Shown here one piece after another: positions 9,174 to 18,177 of a stretch of DNA of 64,000 nt. How positions within the stretch are numbered: position 1 is the stretch's first letter; each line of letters opens with the position of its first letter. The DNA comes from Prevotella melaninogenica (GTDB lineage: Bacteria > Bacteroidota > Bacteroidia > Bacteroidales > Bacteroidaceae), in contig NZ_CP054011.1 of the NCBI RefSeq assembly GCF_013267595.1, positions 434,001-498,000 of the forward strand, given 5' to 3'. The translations under genes were made by a program, and so were the position numbers. The notes beneath the pieces are model-generated. The model had not been told where the DNA came from. It ran no database searches and saw only the letters and a program-made list of their open reading frames with translations.

Positions 9174-9470
9174 CTAAATTATACGGAAAAAAACGAACTT
9201 GATTTGTTATGTTTCAAAAGTCTTTTTGAAGGTTAGTTGAGTTGGGGTAGGCGTGTTCTATGGGTTAATATAGAATTGTTTAATAATGTAGGAATATGTA
9301 ATTCATTTAAGGTTGATTGTAGGAAAATAACAGGAGCACATAACTTAGAATCTTTTATCACGCTTTCAAACATTCATAGTAGAGAATTTACCGATTGAAT
9401 TCTTTGAGCATGTATAAAAGTTTAAGTTGTGTACTCCAGTTCTTTTATTGCGGTTCTAACTGTGAAGAAT
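9174..9470. other. Intergenic region, nothing recognised
   Basis: This AT-rich spacer lies between the nucleotidase promoter and the end of gdhA. No terminator-like hairpin with a strong stem was found for gdhA and no reading frame looks real. Confidence 0.35.
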
Positions 9471-10805
9471 CTAAATAACGCCTTGCGCCATCATTGCCTT
9501 AGCAACCTTAATGAAGCCTGCGATATTAGCACCCTTTACATAGTTGATATATCCATCAGACTCTGTTCCGTATTTTACACAGTTTGCGTGGATATCATCC
9601 ATAATCTGATGGAGTTTCTGGTCAACCTCTTCACGGCTCCACTTCAGACGTCCAGAGTTCTGACTCATCTCAAGTCCTGACACTGCTACACCACCAGCAT
9701 TACTTGCTTTACCTGGGCAATAGAGTACCTTTGCGTCTTGGAAAATCTTTACTGCCTCTGGTGTAGAAGGCATGTTTGCACCTTCTGTCACAGCAATAAC
9801 ACCATTCTTTACGAGTTCAGCAGCTGCTTCTCCGTTGATTTCATTCTGTGTTGCGCATGGAGTTGCGATGTCAGCCTTCTCAGACCAAGGTCTTCCTCCT
9901 GGAACATACTTGACATTATACTTTTCTGCATACTCACGAATACGTCCACGCTCAATGTTTTTGAGTTCCATTATATAAGCCAATTTCTCCTCATCTATAC
10001 CATCTGGGTCGTAGATGTAGCCATCTGAATCGGAACAGGTAAGCGGCTTAGCACCTAATTCAAGCAACTTTTTTATTGTGTATTGTGCTACATTACCCGA
10101 ACCAGAGACGAGGACGGTCTTACCTTTGAGGTCAATGTTGCGAGTCTTAAGCATGTTCTGTAGGAAGTATACATTACCGTATCCTGTTGCTTCAGGACGG
10201 ATAAGTGAACCACCGAACTCCTGACCTTTACCCGTAAGGATACCAACAAACTGATTCGTCAGTTTCTTATATTGTCCAAACATATAGCCAACTTCGCGTC
10301 CACCAACACCGATGTCACCAGCAGGAACGTCACAGTCTGGACCAATGTAATTCCACAATTCTCTCATGAAAGCTTGACAAAAACGCATTACCTCTGCATT
10401 TGACTTGCCTCGAGGAGAAAAGTCTGAACCACCCTTAGCGCCACCCATAGGGAGTGTTGTCAGTGAGTTTTTAAATGTCTGTTCAAAGGCAAGGAACTTC
10501 AAGATAGACTCATTAACTGATGCGTGGAAGCGAAGTCCCCCTTTGTAAGGACCAATCGTGTTGTTATGTTGTACACGGAAGCCCATATTGGTTTGTACAT
10601 TTCCCCTGTCATCAACCCAGTTTACACGAAACTTAATGATTCTATCTGGCACACAGAGTCGCTCGATAAGATTGGCTTGTTCAAAACCAGGATGTTTATT
10701 ATATTCATCTTCGATCGTATCTAATACCTGTGAAACAGCCTGAATATATTCTGGCTCATTTGGAAAACGATGTTTTAATCTCTCTACGACTTCTGTTGCT
10801 TTCAT
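9471..10805 (-). CDS. gdhA: NADP-specific glutamate dehydrogenase
   Basis: The enzyme makes glutamate from 2-oxoglutarate and ammonia, a main ammonia-assimilation route in Bacteroidetes. The 444-aa hexameric-type protein shows the catalytic region with the active-site lysine (PMGGAKGGSDF, about residues 121-131) and the CDVPAGDIGVGGREVG motif. The nucleotide-binding glycine motif is VSGSGNVAQYT, about residues 233-243, followed by the Ser-Asp-Ser typical of NADP enzymes. The length is that of the NADP-dependent 50-kDa class. On the minus strand, TATCTTTG at 10871-10878 is a likely -7 box about 70 bases upstream. Confidence 0.96.
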   Translation of the reverse strand: MKATEVVERLKHRFPNEPEYIQAVSQVLDTIEDEYNKHPGFEQANLIERLCVPDRIIKFRVNWVDDRGNVQTNMGFRVQHNNTIGPYKGGLRFHASVNESILKFLAFEQTFKNSLTTLPMGGAKGGSDFSPRGKSNAEVMRFCQAFMRELWNYIGPDCDVPAGDIGVGGREVGYMFGQYKKLTNQFVGILTGKGQEFGGSLIRPEATGYGNVYFLQNMLKTRNIDLKGKTVLVSGSGNVAQYTIKKLLELGAKPLTCSDSDGYIYDPDGIDEEKLAYIMELKNIERGRIREYAEKYNVKYVPGGRPWSEKADIATPCATQNEINGEAAAELVKNGVIAVTEGANMPSTPEAVKIFQDAKVLYCPGKASNAGGVAVSGLEMSQNSGRLKWSREEVDQKLHQIMDDIHANCVKYGTESDGYINYVKGANIAGFIKVAKAMMAQGVI

Positions 10806-11043
10806 AAATAGTTGTTTTTATTATTATACCCTGAAATATTTTATTTTTATAATTACGCTTGTTTATGTTGCAAAGATAACGATTTTTACTTAAATATCTA
10901 TCATTTCGTAGTAGAATGTTTGAATATAGTGTGAATAAGTCATTATCTATCCTCTTATAGCTTGAATAGATGAGCATATTATCTTTTGAAGCATATAGAA
11001 TTCGCAAGTCATCCTACTCGTTTTTATTTTTTTCTCGATTTGT

Positions 11044-11074
11044 TTTGGCGTTTTAATATTTTTTGTTACTTTTG
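11044..11074 (+). promoter_or_regulatory. Promoter upstream of the CT-repeat reading frame
   Basis: TTTG at 11044-11047 and TACTTTTG at 11067-11074 are spaced by 19 bases, a full match to the Bacteroidetes consensus. Transcription should start near 11080, just before the small reading frame that carries the CT tract. Confidence 0.7.
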
Positions 11075-11089
11075 CGTCCGAATTAGAGA

Positions 11090-11314
<225 letters not shown>

Positions 11315-11371
11315 TTTATTTTTTAATTTCTTTCGTACGCGCGCGAGGCTCGCCGTGTATAAACCATAGTA

Positions 11372-11409
11372 AACAAAGGACTTTTAGGAGTTTCCTTTGT
11401 TCTTTTTTT
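11372..11409 (+). terminator. Terminator after the CT-repeat transcript
   Basis: A nine-base stem (AACAAAGGA and TCCTTTGTT) with a 12-base loop is followed by CTTTTTTTG. It would end the transcript from the 11044 promoter before the next gene, or act as an attenuator for it. Confidence 0.7.
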
Positions 11410-11480
11410 GTGTTCTTATTCAAAGCACAATATAGAGAATTTAAGAATGAAATAACGACTAATTTAAATCAATAAAGTTT

Positions 11481-11726
11481 ATGAGATTTAAAACTAATAG
11501 TTCGCAGTTTATTAATACTTCTAAAAAACAAAAATGTATGATTGAAACAAAGAAATGGGCTTATTTAAAACCCGAATGTAATGTTATGCCTACCGAGTTA
11601 GAACACTTACTCGCAAATGTAAGTGGAAGTGCAGGAACCATCAGTCATGGTGAACAGCATGGTGATGCTAAACAACAAATTCTGTGGCAGGAAGTATCCG
11701 AAGATTTTGAGGAAGAAAAACCTTAA
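11481..11726 (+). CDS. 81-aa acidic small protein upstream of fimbrillin
   Basis: This small protein has a basic N-terminal part (about residues 1-25), a middle segment KKWAYLKPECNVMPTELEHL, a Gly/Ser-rich LLANVSGSAGT stretch and an acidic end (EVSEDFEEEKP). The pattern aromatic-x-x-P-E near the start, then a small-residue segment and an acidic tail resembles short proteins often encoded just ahead of Prevotella fimbrillin-like genes. No function is known for these. An internal Met at 11538 (MIETKKW) is an alternative start and would remove the odd basic leader. No signal peptide is seen. The next gene starts 72 bases downstream, so the two are probably cotranscribed. Confidence 0.6.
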   Translation: MRFKTNSSQFINTSKKQKCMIETKKWAYLKPECNVMPTELEHLLANVSGSAGTISHGEQHGDAKQQILWQEVSEDFEEEKP

Positions 11727-11798
11727 GAACTTCAATTCTTCAGAAGAATCAATATATAACATAAATTTAAAGTATATATAGTTAAGAAAATAAATTAT

Positions 11799-13295
11799 AT
11801 GATTATGATTAAAGGATTGATAAAGCAACTATTACAGTTGTCGGCTTGTATTCTTATAACTGTTGCTTTTTTTGCTTGCTCAAGTGACGAAAATGCAATA
11901 GAAAATAGAAGAAGCGAGCAAGCATTGGATGGAGGTGCAAACTTTATAGGCTCACAACCAACAAGTAATCCTGTAACTCGTACTTCTGCGATTTATACCC
12001 TTGGAGGTACAGCAAAGGTGTTTTGGGATACAGCAGATAAAATTTTCGTACAAGATGACGCTGGCATTTTCCACCAGACGACAGCTGCTCAATTTGTTAA
12101 TGCCTCAAATAAGACAAGAGCAAACTTTACGTTAAATACTGGTACATTCACACAGAATAATCGTGAAGTTCGTTATACAGGATTGAATGGTACAAATGCT
12201 AATACTGTTACAATAGCTTCGGCACAAGTACAGTCTTCTCCTAATAATTTTGAACATTTAGGTGTATCTGGTGATTGTGGTATAGCAACAGCAAAAGGTT
12301 CTAATGGTAGTTATGATTTTACATTGGAACATAAGTCTGCATATCTTTGCTTTCTCCCACGAACAACAAATACAGCACTTCAATCTTGTAAGCTAAGTCG
12401 TATTGTAGTATATTCTGACCAAGAAATTGCAGGTAACTTCACTCTTACAAATACAGGGCTTTCTTCAGCTCCTGTAAGTGCAGGTTCTCATGAGATTACT
12501 TTAACTACTGGTAGTGGATTTCCATTGACAAACTCTACTACAGATGTTTCAACAAATGGTGCTTATATGGTAATAGCACCAGGAACACACGCTCTTACAA
12601 TACGCTATTGGCTTGAAACACCAGATGGAAGAACTGGAACAATATCAAAATTTATATCTGCCACAAATTTTGATGCAGGAAAAATCTATGACATAACAGC
12701 TAATTTTGATAGCCGTGTTTATTCCAGCAATTTATATGCTTGGGATGCAGTATCAAATGCATATCCATCAGGTGATGTTAACATGACTTATCCGACTCAT
12801 TCAAATGGAGTAGAGGCTACTAATATGGCAAAAATTGCCCCTAATATGCACGAAATGTATTGGTATGCTGTTAAGGGCGATATTCATTGGGATGACACAG
12901 AAGAACTATTTGTTGTAGATGGCGTTATTTATAAAGGTGGTATTTGGATTAAAAGAAAAGAAAATATATCAGGTTTTAGTTCTACTATAGATCCACCAGG
13001 GGTAACTTATTATGGGTCATCTACATACGTAACTACTCCTCCTACAAATAATATTCTTAACCAATATTTTTATCTACCTGCTTTAGGTGCTAAGGGCATA
13101 GAGAATTTTGGATATGGTCGCATTGATAAACCAATTGGTACTTGTGCAGCCTATTGGACCTCAACTGGTACAGGAATGGATAACACCGTTTTTCGCTTGC
13201 GAGCTTACCGATTAATGATAGAAAAGGGTACAACACTTCTTAATTGCATATATGATGTACGAGCTAATGGTTATGCAATTGCAAAATTTGAGTAA
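11799..13295 (+). CDS. Fimbrillin-like surface lipoprotein
   Basis: This 498-aa exported protein has a signal peptide ending in the lipobox VAFFACSS (Cys about residue 27), which predicts lipid attachment. The next 250 residues are Thr/Asn/Ser-rich beta-type sequence with the fimbrillin features TRTSAIYTLGGTAKVFW, FTLEHKSAYLCFLPR and GKIYDITANF. The last part (from about residue 325) resembles the C-terminal domain of many Bacteroidetes surface proteins: YFYLPALGAKG then YWTSTGTG, reminiscent of FISUMP-type domains. It is likely a fimbrial accessory or tip subunit. No mfa/fim usher-like partner genes are nearby, so it is an isolated unit. The exact start is uncertain by two codons (Met at 11805). 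Confidence 0.8.
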   Translation: MIMIKGLIKQLLQLSACILITVAFFACSSDENAIENRRSEQALDGGANFIGSQPTSNPVTRTSAIYTLGGTAKVFWDTADKIFVQDDAGIFHQTTAAQFVNASNKTRANFTLNTGTFTQNNREVRYTGLNGTNANTVTIASAQVQSSPNNFEHLGVSGDCGIATAKGSNGSYDFTLEHKSAYLCFLPRTTNTALQSCKLSRIVVYSDQEIAGNFTLTNTGLSSAPVSAGSHEITLTTGSGFPLTNSTTDVSTNGAYMVIAPGTHALTIRYWLETPDGRTGTISKFISATNFDAGKIYDITANFDSRVYSSNLYAWDAVSNAYPSGDVNMTYPTHSNGVEATNMAKIAPNMHEMYWYAVKGDIHWDDTEELFVVDGVIYKGGIWIKRKENISGFSSTIDPPGVTYYGSSTYVTTPPTNNILNQYFYLPALGAKGIENFGYGRIDKPIGTCAAYWTSTGTGMDNTVFRLRAYRLMIEKGTTLLNCIYDVRANGYAIAKFE

Positions 13296-13385
13296 TTTTT
13301 GTTTGTAAAGTATAGAATTCTTAATCTATTTATAATACAAAATAAAGGCTCTAATTTATATTATAGTAAGAACTCTATAAGTAAC

Positions 13386-13419
13386 CCTCCGCAAGTTTAA
13401 GGTCTCTGACTTGCGGAGG
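13386..13419 (+). promoter_or_regulatory. GC-rich hairpin in the leader of the HU-like gene
   Basis: A perfect 11-bp inverted repeat (CCTCCGCAAGT and its complement) with a 12-base loop lies 30 bases before the HU-like start codon. It is followed by AACAAGAGGAGACC, the ribosome binding site, and not by a T run, so it looks more like a leader structure or protein-binding site than a terminator. Confidence 0.55.
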
Positions 13420-13449
13420 TTAACAAGAGGAGACCACCTTAATAATAAT

Positions 13450-13920
13450 ATGGCTAATAAACCTATTCAATTTGTTTTAAAAGAGCAGAAGTTGAACATT
13501 GGAAAACAGGCAGGAAAGACTGTAATCGTAGCGCGCCCGACAGGCAGACAGCGTGTTGACTTCCGCAACTTTTGTGAACGTATTGCTAAGTCAACAACCT
13601 TTAATGCACAAGAGGTAGCAGCCGTGCTTAATCTTGCGAGTGAAACCGCTCGTGACATTGTAGCCAATGGCGACATCGTAGAGTTTGGCGACCTTGGTAC
13701 TTTGACTCCTTCGTTTAAGAGTAAGGCTGTCTTAAAAGGTGAACAGTTTCGTGCACAGCAGCATATTGAGAAGCCTGTAGTGAAACTCCTTGCTTCTCGT
13801 AAATATTTCACGCTGAACGATGTTACCTTTGAGCAAGTAACACCAGGGGAAAAGAAAGCAAAGAAGGAAAAGAAGACAGAGAAAAAGAACGAAAATCCAG
13901 GTCCAGTTCCTGCAGATTAA
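13450..13920 (+). CDS. HU-like DNA-binding protein (HU-HIG type)
   Basis: This 156-aa protein has an HU/IHF-related fold of the Bacteroidetes type: NFCERIAKSTTFNAQEVAAV in the N-terminal helices, then VEFGDLGTLTPSF, which parallels the beta arm entry of HU proteins. A lysine-rich tail (KKAKKEKKTEKKNE) follows, typical of nucleoid-associated proteins. The start at MANKPIQF is chosen because GAGGAG lies nine bases upstream and an upstream TTG frame would run through the leader hairpin. It probably compacts DNA or helps form nucleoprotein complexes; a specific target is not known. Confidence 0.85.
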   Translation: MANKPIQFVLKEQKLNIGKQAGKTVIVARPTGRQRVDFRNFCERIAKSTTFNAQEVAAVLNLASETARDIVANGDIVEFGDLGTLTPSFKSKAVLKGEQFRAQQHIEKPVVKLLASRKYFTLNDVTFEQVTPGEKKAKKEKKTEKKNENPGPVPAD

Positions 13921-13959
13921 TAAAGATATAATTCTTTTACCTAAGACATCCAATGTAGA

Positions 13960-14013
13960 GTTCGCGAACAAATCGAAAAAAGTTCGCGAACTTTTTTGAA
14001 TTTGTTCGCGAAC
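13960..14013. terminator. Triple GTTCGCGAAC palindromes between convergent genes
   Basis: The perfect palindrome GTTCGCGAAC occurs three times (13960-13969, 13982-13991, 14004-14013). The second and third copies are each followed by a T6 run, and A-rich sequence lies between them. Copies can pair with each other in either direction, so the region can act as a bidirectional terminator for the HU-like gene and the convergent helicase gene. The exact repetition is unusual for a simple terminator. Confidence 0.7.
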
Positions 14014-14039
14014 TTTTTTGTGTTTATCATAGTAGTATT

Positions 14040-15761
14040 TTACTTCTTACCAAGTCCACGAAGCCACTTCAGAGGCTTTTTAATAAGTGCCTTTAAGCCT
14101 GATTCGTTGTTGGATGTTGATGGCAACTCCTCACGAATATCATATTTTGTACTTCTTCTTACAGACTTGTCTTCTGGTGTACGCTGGCGGTTGTTACGCT
14201 TCTTACGCTTATTGTTAGGCTTCTTGTTCTGCTGATTGGTAGTGTTTTCAGCATTACCTTTATTATTAGCAGGTTTCCTGTCATTGCGCTTCTCGTTGTC
14301 TACTTTTGGCTGACATTCCTGCTGCTTACCCTTATTCTGACGGTTATTCTTCTTGTTTACTGGTTTACCCTCAGTTGCTGCAGGATTGTTATCTTGCTGC
14401 TTTTGAGGTCTATGGTTCTGTTTGTTTCCAGCCTTACGCTCCTGTTGGTTCGCGTTGTTCTCGTCAGTGTTGTTCTGTGTCTGCGGTGCAGGACGTCTGT
14501 TGCGCTGCTTGTTGTTTCCTTGTTTCTTGTCCTTGTGGCTCTGATGATCACGGTCCTTACGACGACGGCTCTTTGCACTATTTCCAGCCTTCTTAGGCTT
14601 TCCGTTGCTCTTATATTCAGGACCTTCGCCAAGTTCTGCTGGTAGTTGCGCCTTCTCAACCTCCTTCTCTAAGAACGATTCAATCTGTTGGAAGAAATAG
14701 ATATCATCTTCATTTACGAAGGTAATCGCCTTTCCGTCACGGTCAGCACGTGCTGTACGACCAATACGGTGAACATAATCCTCTGCGTCATGAGGTACAT
14801 CATAGTTGATGACCATTGCAATGTCATCGATATCAATACCACGTGAAACGATGTCGGTTGCAACCAACACATCAATCTGACCACTCTTGAACTTGAACAT
14901 AACGTCATTACGCTGTTCCTGATCAAGGTCGGAATGCATCTCACCACAGTTGATGTGCATGCGATTAAGCGATCCTGCAATCTGCTTTACCTTCTGTTTT
15001 GAACCTGAGAAGATAATGACACGCTTGAGATCTCCAGCCTTGAAGATATCCTTAATGATACCCATTTTCTGCGTTTCATAGCATACGTATGCTGTCTGCT
15101 GAATCTTCTCAGCAGGTTTACTTACAGCGAGTTTAATCTCAACAGGATTCTTTAGCAATGTCTTAGCAAGTTCTTCAATCTTTGCAGGCATCGTAGCTGA
15201 GAACATAATTGTCTGACATGTTGCAGGCAATTTCTTTGCAATTGTCATAATGTCATCAGAAAATCCCATATCGAGCATACGGTCAGCTTCGTCAAGGATA
15301 AAGAAACTCACCTTAGATAAGTCTACGTTACCGAGAGAAATATGAGAGATGAAGCGCCCTGGGGTAGCAATTACAACATCTGCTCCCAATGCGAGACTCT
15401 TCAACTCTTGGTCGTATCTATTACCATCATTACCGCCATAGACAGCAACACAAGATACACCATTAAGATAGTAGGCAAAGCCCTGCATACCTTGGTCAAT
15501 CTGCTGTGCTAACTCGCGAGTAGGCGACATGATGACACAATTAATTGCTGACTCAGGGTAGCCACCATCAGCCAGTTTAGAGAGAACTGGGAGTAGGTAA
15601 GCCGCTGTTTTACCTGTTCCAGTCTGGGCAACACCCAATACGTCGTGTCCTTTTAATATTTCGGGAATGCACTTCTCCTGAACTGGAGTACATTCATCAA
15701 AACGCATGTCATATAGTGCGTCAAGTACGTTATCGTTTAAATCTAAATCTTCAAAATACAT
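14040..15761 (-). CDS. DEAD-box ATP-dependent RNA helicase
   Basis: This 573-aa RNA helicase probably acts in ribosome assembly or RNA turnover. The core (about residues 1-375) has the Q motif (CTPVQEKCIPEI), motif I AQTGTGKTA, motif II DEAD within ILDEADRMLDMGF, motif III SAT and motif VI HRIGRTARA. The last 195 residues are a low-complexity tail very rich in Asn, Lys, Gln and Arg with repeated NNKQ/NKK/RKPAN words, an RNA-binding extension common in RhlE-like proteins of this phylum. The protein is probably RhlE-like, though naming among DEAD proteins is loose. It converges with the HU-like gene. Confidence 0.95.
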   Translation of the reverse strand: MYFEDLDLNDNVLDALYDMRFDECTPVQEKCIPEILKGHDVLGVAQTGTGKTAAYLLPVLSKLADGGYPESAINCVIMSPTRELAQQIDQGMQGFAYYLNGVSCVAVYGGNDGNRYDQELKSLALGADVVIATPGRFISHISLGNVDLSKVSFFILDEADRMLDMGFSDDIMTIAKKLPATCQTIMFSATMPAKIEELAKTLLKNPVEIKLAVSKPAEKIQQTAYVCYETQKMGIIKDIFKAGDLKRVIIFSGSKQKVKQIAGSLNRMHINCGEMHSDLDQEQRNDVMFKFKSGQIDVLVATDIVSRGIDIDDIAMVINYDVPHDAEDYVHRIGRTARADRDGKAITFVNEDDIYFFQQIESFLEKEVEKAQLPAELGEGPEYKSNGKPKKAGNSAKSRRRKDRDHQSHKDKKQGNNKQRNRRPAPQTQNNTDENNANQQERKAGNKQNHRPQKQQDNNPAATEGKPVNKKNNRQNKGKQQECQPKVDNEKRNDRKPANNKGNAENTTNQQNKKPNNKRKKRNNRQRTPEDKSVRRSTKYDIREELPSTSNNESGLKALIKKPLKWLRGLGKK

Positions 15762-15820
15762 ATTTTACTGTTTTGCCCTTCTTTAATGAGGGTAGTTTTA
15801 CTTTAGTTTTATTCGCCTTA

Positions 15821-17038
15821 TTAACTTGGTGCATGTCTATAGCAGAAGTAGGCGATGATAGCAAAGATAATGTTTGGTATCCACGCTGCCAATATAGGCG
15901 GTGTGTCATCCTGAATAGCAAAGGTTGCTGAAACGGTCTGGAGCATGATATAGCCGAAACTCAATGCCAAACCGATTCCAAGATAGAGTCCCATTCCACC
16001 TTTCCTCTTACGTGAAGAGAGGGAGAGACCAATGATGGTGAGGATGAAAGACGAGAACGACATCGCTATTCGTTTGTGGAACTCAACTTCATACTGTACC
16101 ACATTACCAGAGCCACGGCTGGTCTGCTTGGAGATATAGTTTAGTAGTTCTGGAGAGGTAAAGGTTTCTTGTTGACCTTTAGAATAGACAAGGTCGGTCG
16201 GTTCCATGAGTAGAACGGTGTCCTTTGAGGCTCCACTTTGGATATGCTCCTTTAATCCTTTGAGTGTACGTATCTTCCAATTACTTACCTTCCAATGATA
16301 CTTTGTGTCAGCAACGGTATCATACTGAATCTCCATTGCAGTCATGTGGCTGACGATCTTCTTGTTTTTAGTCTTTACAAGTGAGAATCCATAGCCCCGT
16401 TTATACTGGTCGTCGTAATGCTGAATATAAGCGGTAGTATTCTTTGCAACAAACAGTTGTACGTTCTCTGCCGATGTGTTCTTTTTAGAATTACGATAGA
16501 GAGACTCAAAGTTTTGGCGAATAACAGTCCCATGAGGTATCACAAAGCTGTTAAGATAGAATGTTAAGCCTGCGATGAGAACACATGATATCATGTAAGG
16601 GCGCATCAGTCGTCTAATAGACACGCCTGCTGCCATCATTGATATAATCTCAGAATTACCCGCCAGTTTGGAAGTAAAGAAGATAACTGCAATGAATACG
16701 AATAGTGGTGAGAAGAGATTAGAATAGTAAGGGACGAAGTTGGCGTAGTAATCAAAGATAATTGCTCGCCATGGGGCATGATATTGCGTGAACTTAGAGA
16801 GGTTCTCGTTGAAGTCGAACACAATAGCAATGGAGATAATCAATAAGATAGCATAGATGTATGTACCTATGAATTTCTTAATGATATACCAGTCCAGAAT
16901 ACCGATAAAACGAGAAGGGGAGAGCATCTGAAGTAGATGTCCTACCTTCTTCAAGACAGGAAAGCGTGCAAAAACACGTTGCCCGAAATGGTTAATCAGT
17001 TTCTTAACTTTATCAACAATCTCTTTAACCTTACTCAT
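15821..17038 (-). CDS. LptF/LptG-family LPS export permease
   Basis: This 405-aa inner-membrane protein belongs to the YjgP/YjgQ family, the permease of the ABC system that extracts lipopolysaccharide for transport to the outer membrane. It shows three hydrophobic segments near the N-terminus (from LDWYIIKKFIGTYIY on), a large periplasmic domain (about residues 150-300) and three C-terminal segments. The conserved GNSEIISMMAAGVS word is near residue 125. It is the last gene of the lon-tgt-lptG run, 11 bases after tgt. The family is certain; whether it is LptF or LptG is not clear from one copy. Confidence 0.9.
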   Translation of the reverse strand: MSKVKEIVDKVKKLINHFGQRVFARFPVLKKVGHLLQMLSPSRFIGILDWYIIKKFIGTYIYAILLIISIAIVFDFNENLSKFTQYHAPWRAIIFDYYANFVPYYSNLFSPLFVFIAVIFFTSKLAGNSEIISMMAAGVSIRRLMRPYMISCVLIAGLTFYLNSFVIPHGTVIRQNFESLYRNSKKNTSAENVQLFVAKNTTAYIQHYDDQYKRGYGFSLVKTKNKKIVSHMTAMEIQYDTVADTKYHWKVSNWKIRTLKGLKEHIQSGASKDTVLLMEPTDLVYSKGQQETFTSPELLNYISKQTSRGSGNVVQYEVEFHKRIAMSFSSFILTIIGLSLSSRKRKGGMGLYLGIGLALSFGYIMLQTVSATFAIQDDTPPILAAWIPNIIFAIIAYFCYRHAPS

Positions 17039-17049
17039 TTGGTTTCTTC

Positions 17050-18177
17050 TTAAATTCTTCTTCCTAACTGTTCAATGACAGAAGCTTTCCACTGTACGAA
17101 GTCACCTTGCTCAATATGTGTACGTGCATCCGTTACGAGACGGAGATAGAACGCAAGGTTGTGGATGCTGGCAATCTGCATTGCGAGCAATTCTCCTGCT
17201 TTGAAGAGATGATGGAGATAGGCTTTACTTGTGATAACATCAATATCACAGCCATCAGAATCAATCGGTGAGAAATCGTTTTCCCACTTCTTATTCTTCA
17301 TGTTCATCGTACCATTGTAGGTGAAGAGCATTGCATTACGGCCGTTACGGGTAGGCATAACGCAATCGAACATATCCACACCGCGCTCAATAGCTTCAAG
17401 AATGTTCTGTGGTGTACCAACTCCCATCAGGTAACGAGGCTTGTCCTTTGGAAGAATCTCATTGACTACCTCAATCATCTCATACATCACCTCTGTTGGT
17501 TCACCAACTGCCAAGCCACCGATAGCATTACCATCTGCACCCTTGTCAGCCACAAACTTAGCTGCTTCACAGCGTAAGTCTTTATATGTACACCCTTGAA
17601 CGATAGGGAAGAGACTCTGGTTATGACCATAGAGTGGCTCCGTCTCGTTGAATCGTTTGATACAACGGTCAAGCCAACGCTGTGTCATTTCCAAACTCTT
17701 TTTGGCATATTGGTAATCGCTCTGTCCAGGAGGACACTCGTCGAAAGCCATCATAATATCGGCACCAATGATTCGTTCGGTATCCATCACATTCTCTGGT
17801 GTGAAGATATGCTTAGAACCATCGATGTGACTTCTGAACTCACAGCCCTCTTCTGACAGTTTGCGAATACCTGTCAATGAGAAAACTTGGAAGCCACCAG
17901 AGTCTGTCAGGATTGGACGATCCCAACCATTGAAACCATGCAGACCACCTGCAGCCTTGATGATATCAAGTCCCGGACGCAGGTAAAGGTGATAGGTATT
18001 ACCCAAGATAATCTGTGCCTTAACTTGTTTTCGCAACTCCTCAAAGTGTACACCCTTAACAGAACCGACGGTACCAACAGGCATAAAGATAGGAGTCTTT
18101 ATCTGTCCGTGGTCGGTTGTGATGATACCTGTGCGGGCATCACTGGCATTATCTGTATGCTGAAGCTCAAATGTCAT
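17050..18177 (-). CDS. tgt: tRNA-guanine transglycosylase (queuine/preQ1)
   Basis: Tgt exchanges guanine 34 of GUN-anticodon tRNAs for the queuosine precursor preQ1. The 375-aa protein has the active-site regions MPVGTVGSVKGV, DSGGFQVFSL and the nucleophile region FDCVMPTRNGRNAM. The start codon overlaps the lon stop by one base (TAATG), so the two are translationally coupled. The usual bacterial zinc site CxCxxC...H is not present: the corresponding stretch reads CDIDVITSKAYLHHL, with one Cys, although the later IHNLAFYL is kept. Bacteroidetes enzymes seem to share this lack. queG, for the last step of queuosine synthesis, is also in this window (47012-48004). Confidence 0.95.
   Translation of the reverse strand: MTFELQHTDNASDARTGIITTDHGQIKTPIFMPVGTVGSVKGVHFEELRKQVKAQIILGNTYHLYLRPGLDIIKAAGGLHGFNGWDRPILTDSGGFQVFSLTGIRKLSEEGCEFRSHIDGSKHIFTPENVMDTERIIGADIMMAFDECPPGQSDYQYAKKSLEMTQRWLDRCIKRFNETEPLYGHNQSLFPIVQGCTYKDLRCEAAKFVADKGADGNAIGGLAVGEPTEVMYEMIEVVNEILPKDKPRYLMGVGTPQNILEAIERGVDMFDCVMPTRNGRNAMLFTYNGTMNMKNKKWENDFSPIDSDGCDIDVITSKAYLHHLFKAGELLAMQIASIHNLAFYLRLVTDARTHIEQGDFVQWKASVIEQLGRRI

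Noticed and set aside
14357..14659. Overlapping frames in the helicase tail rich in Arg/Thr
   Set aside because: They are alternative readings of the low-complexity Asn/Lys/Gln tail of the DEAD-box helicase and have no independent signals.
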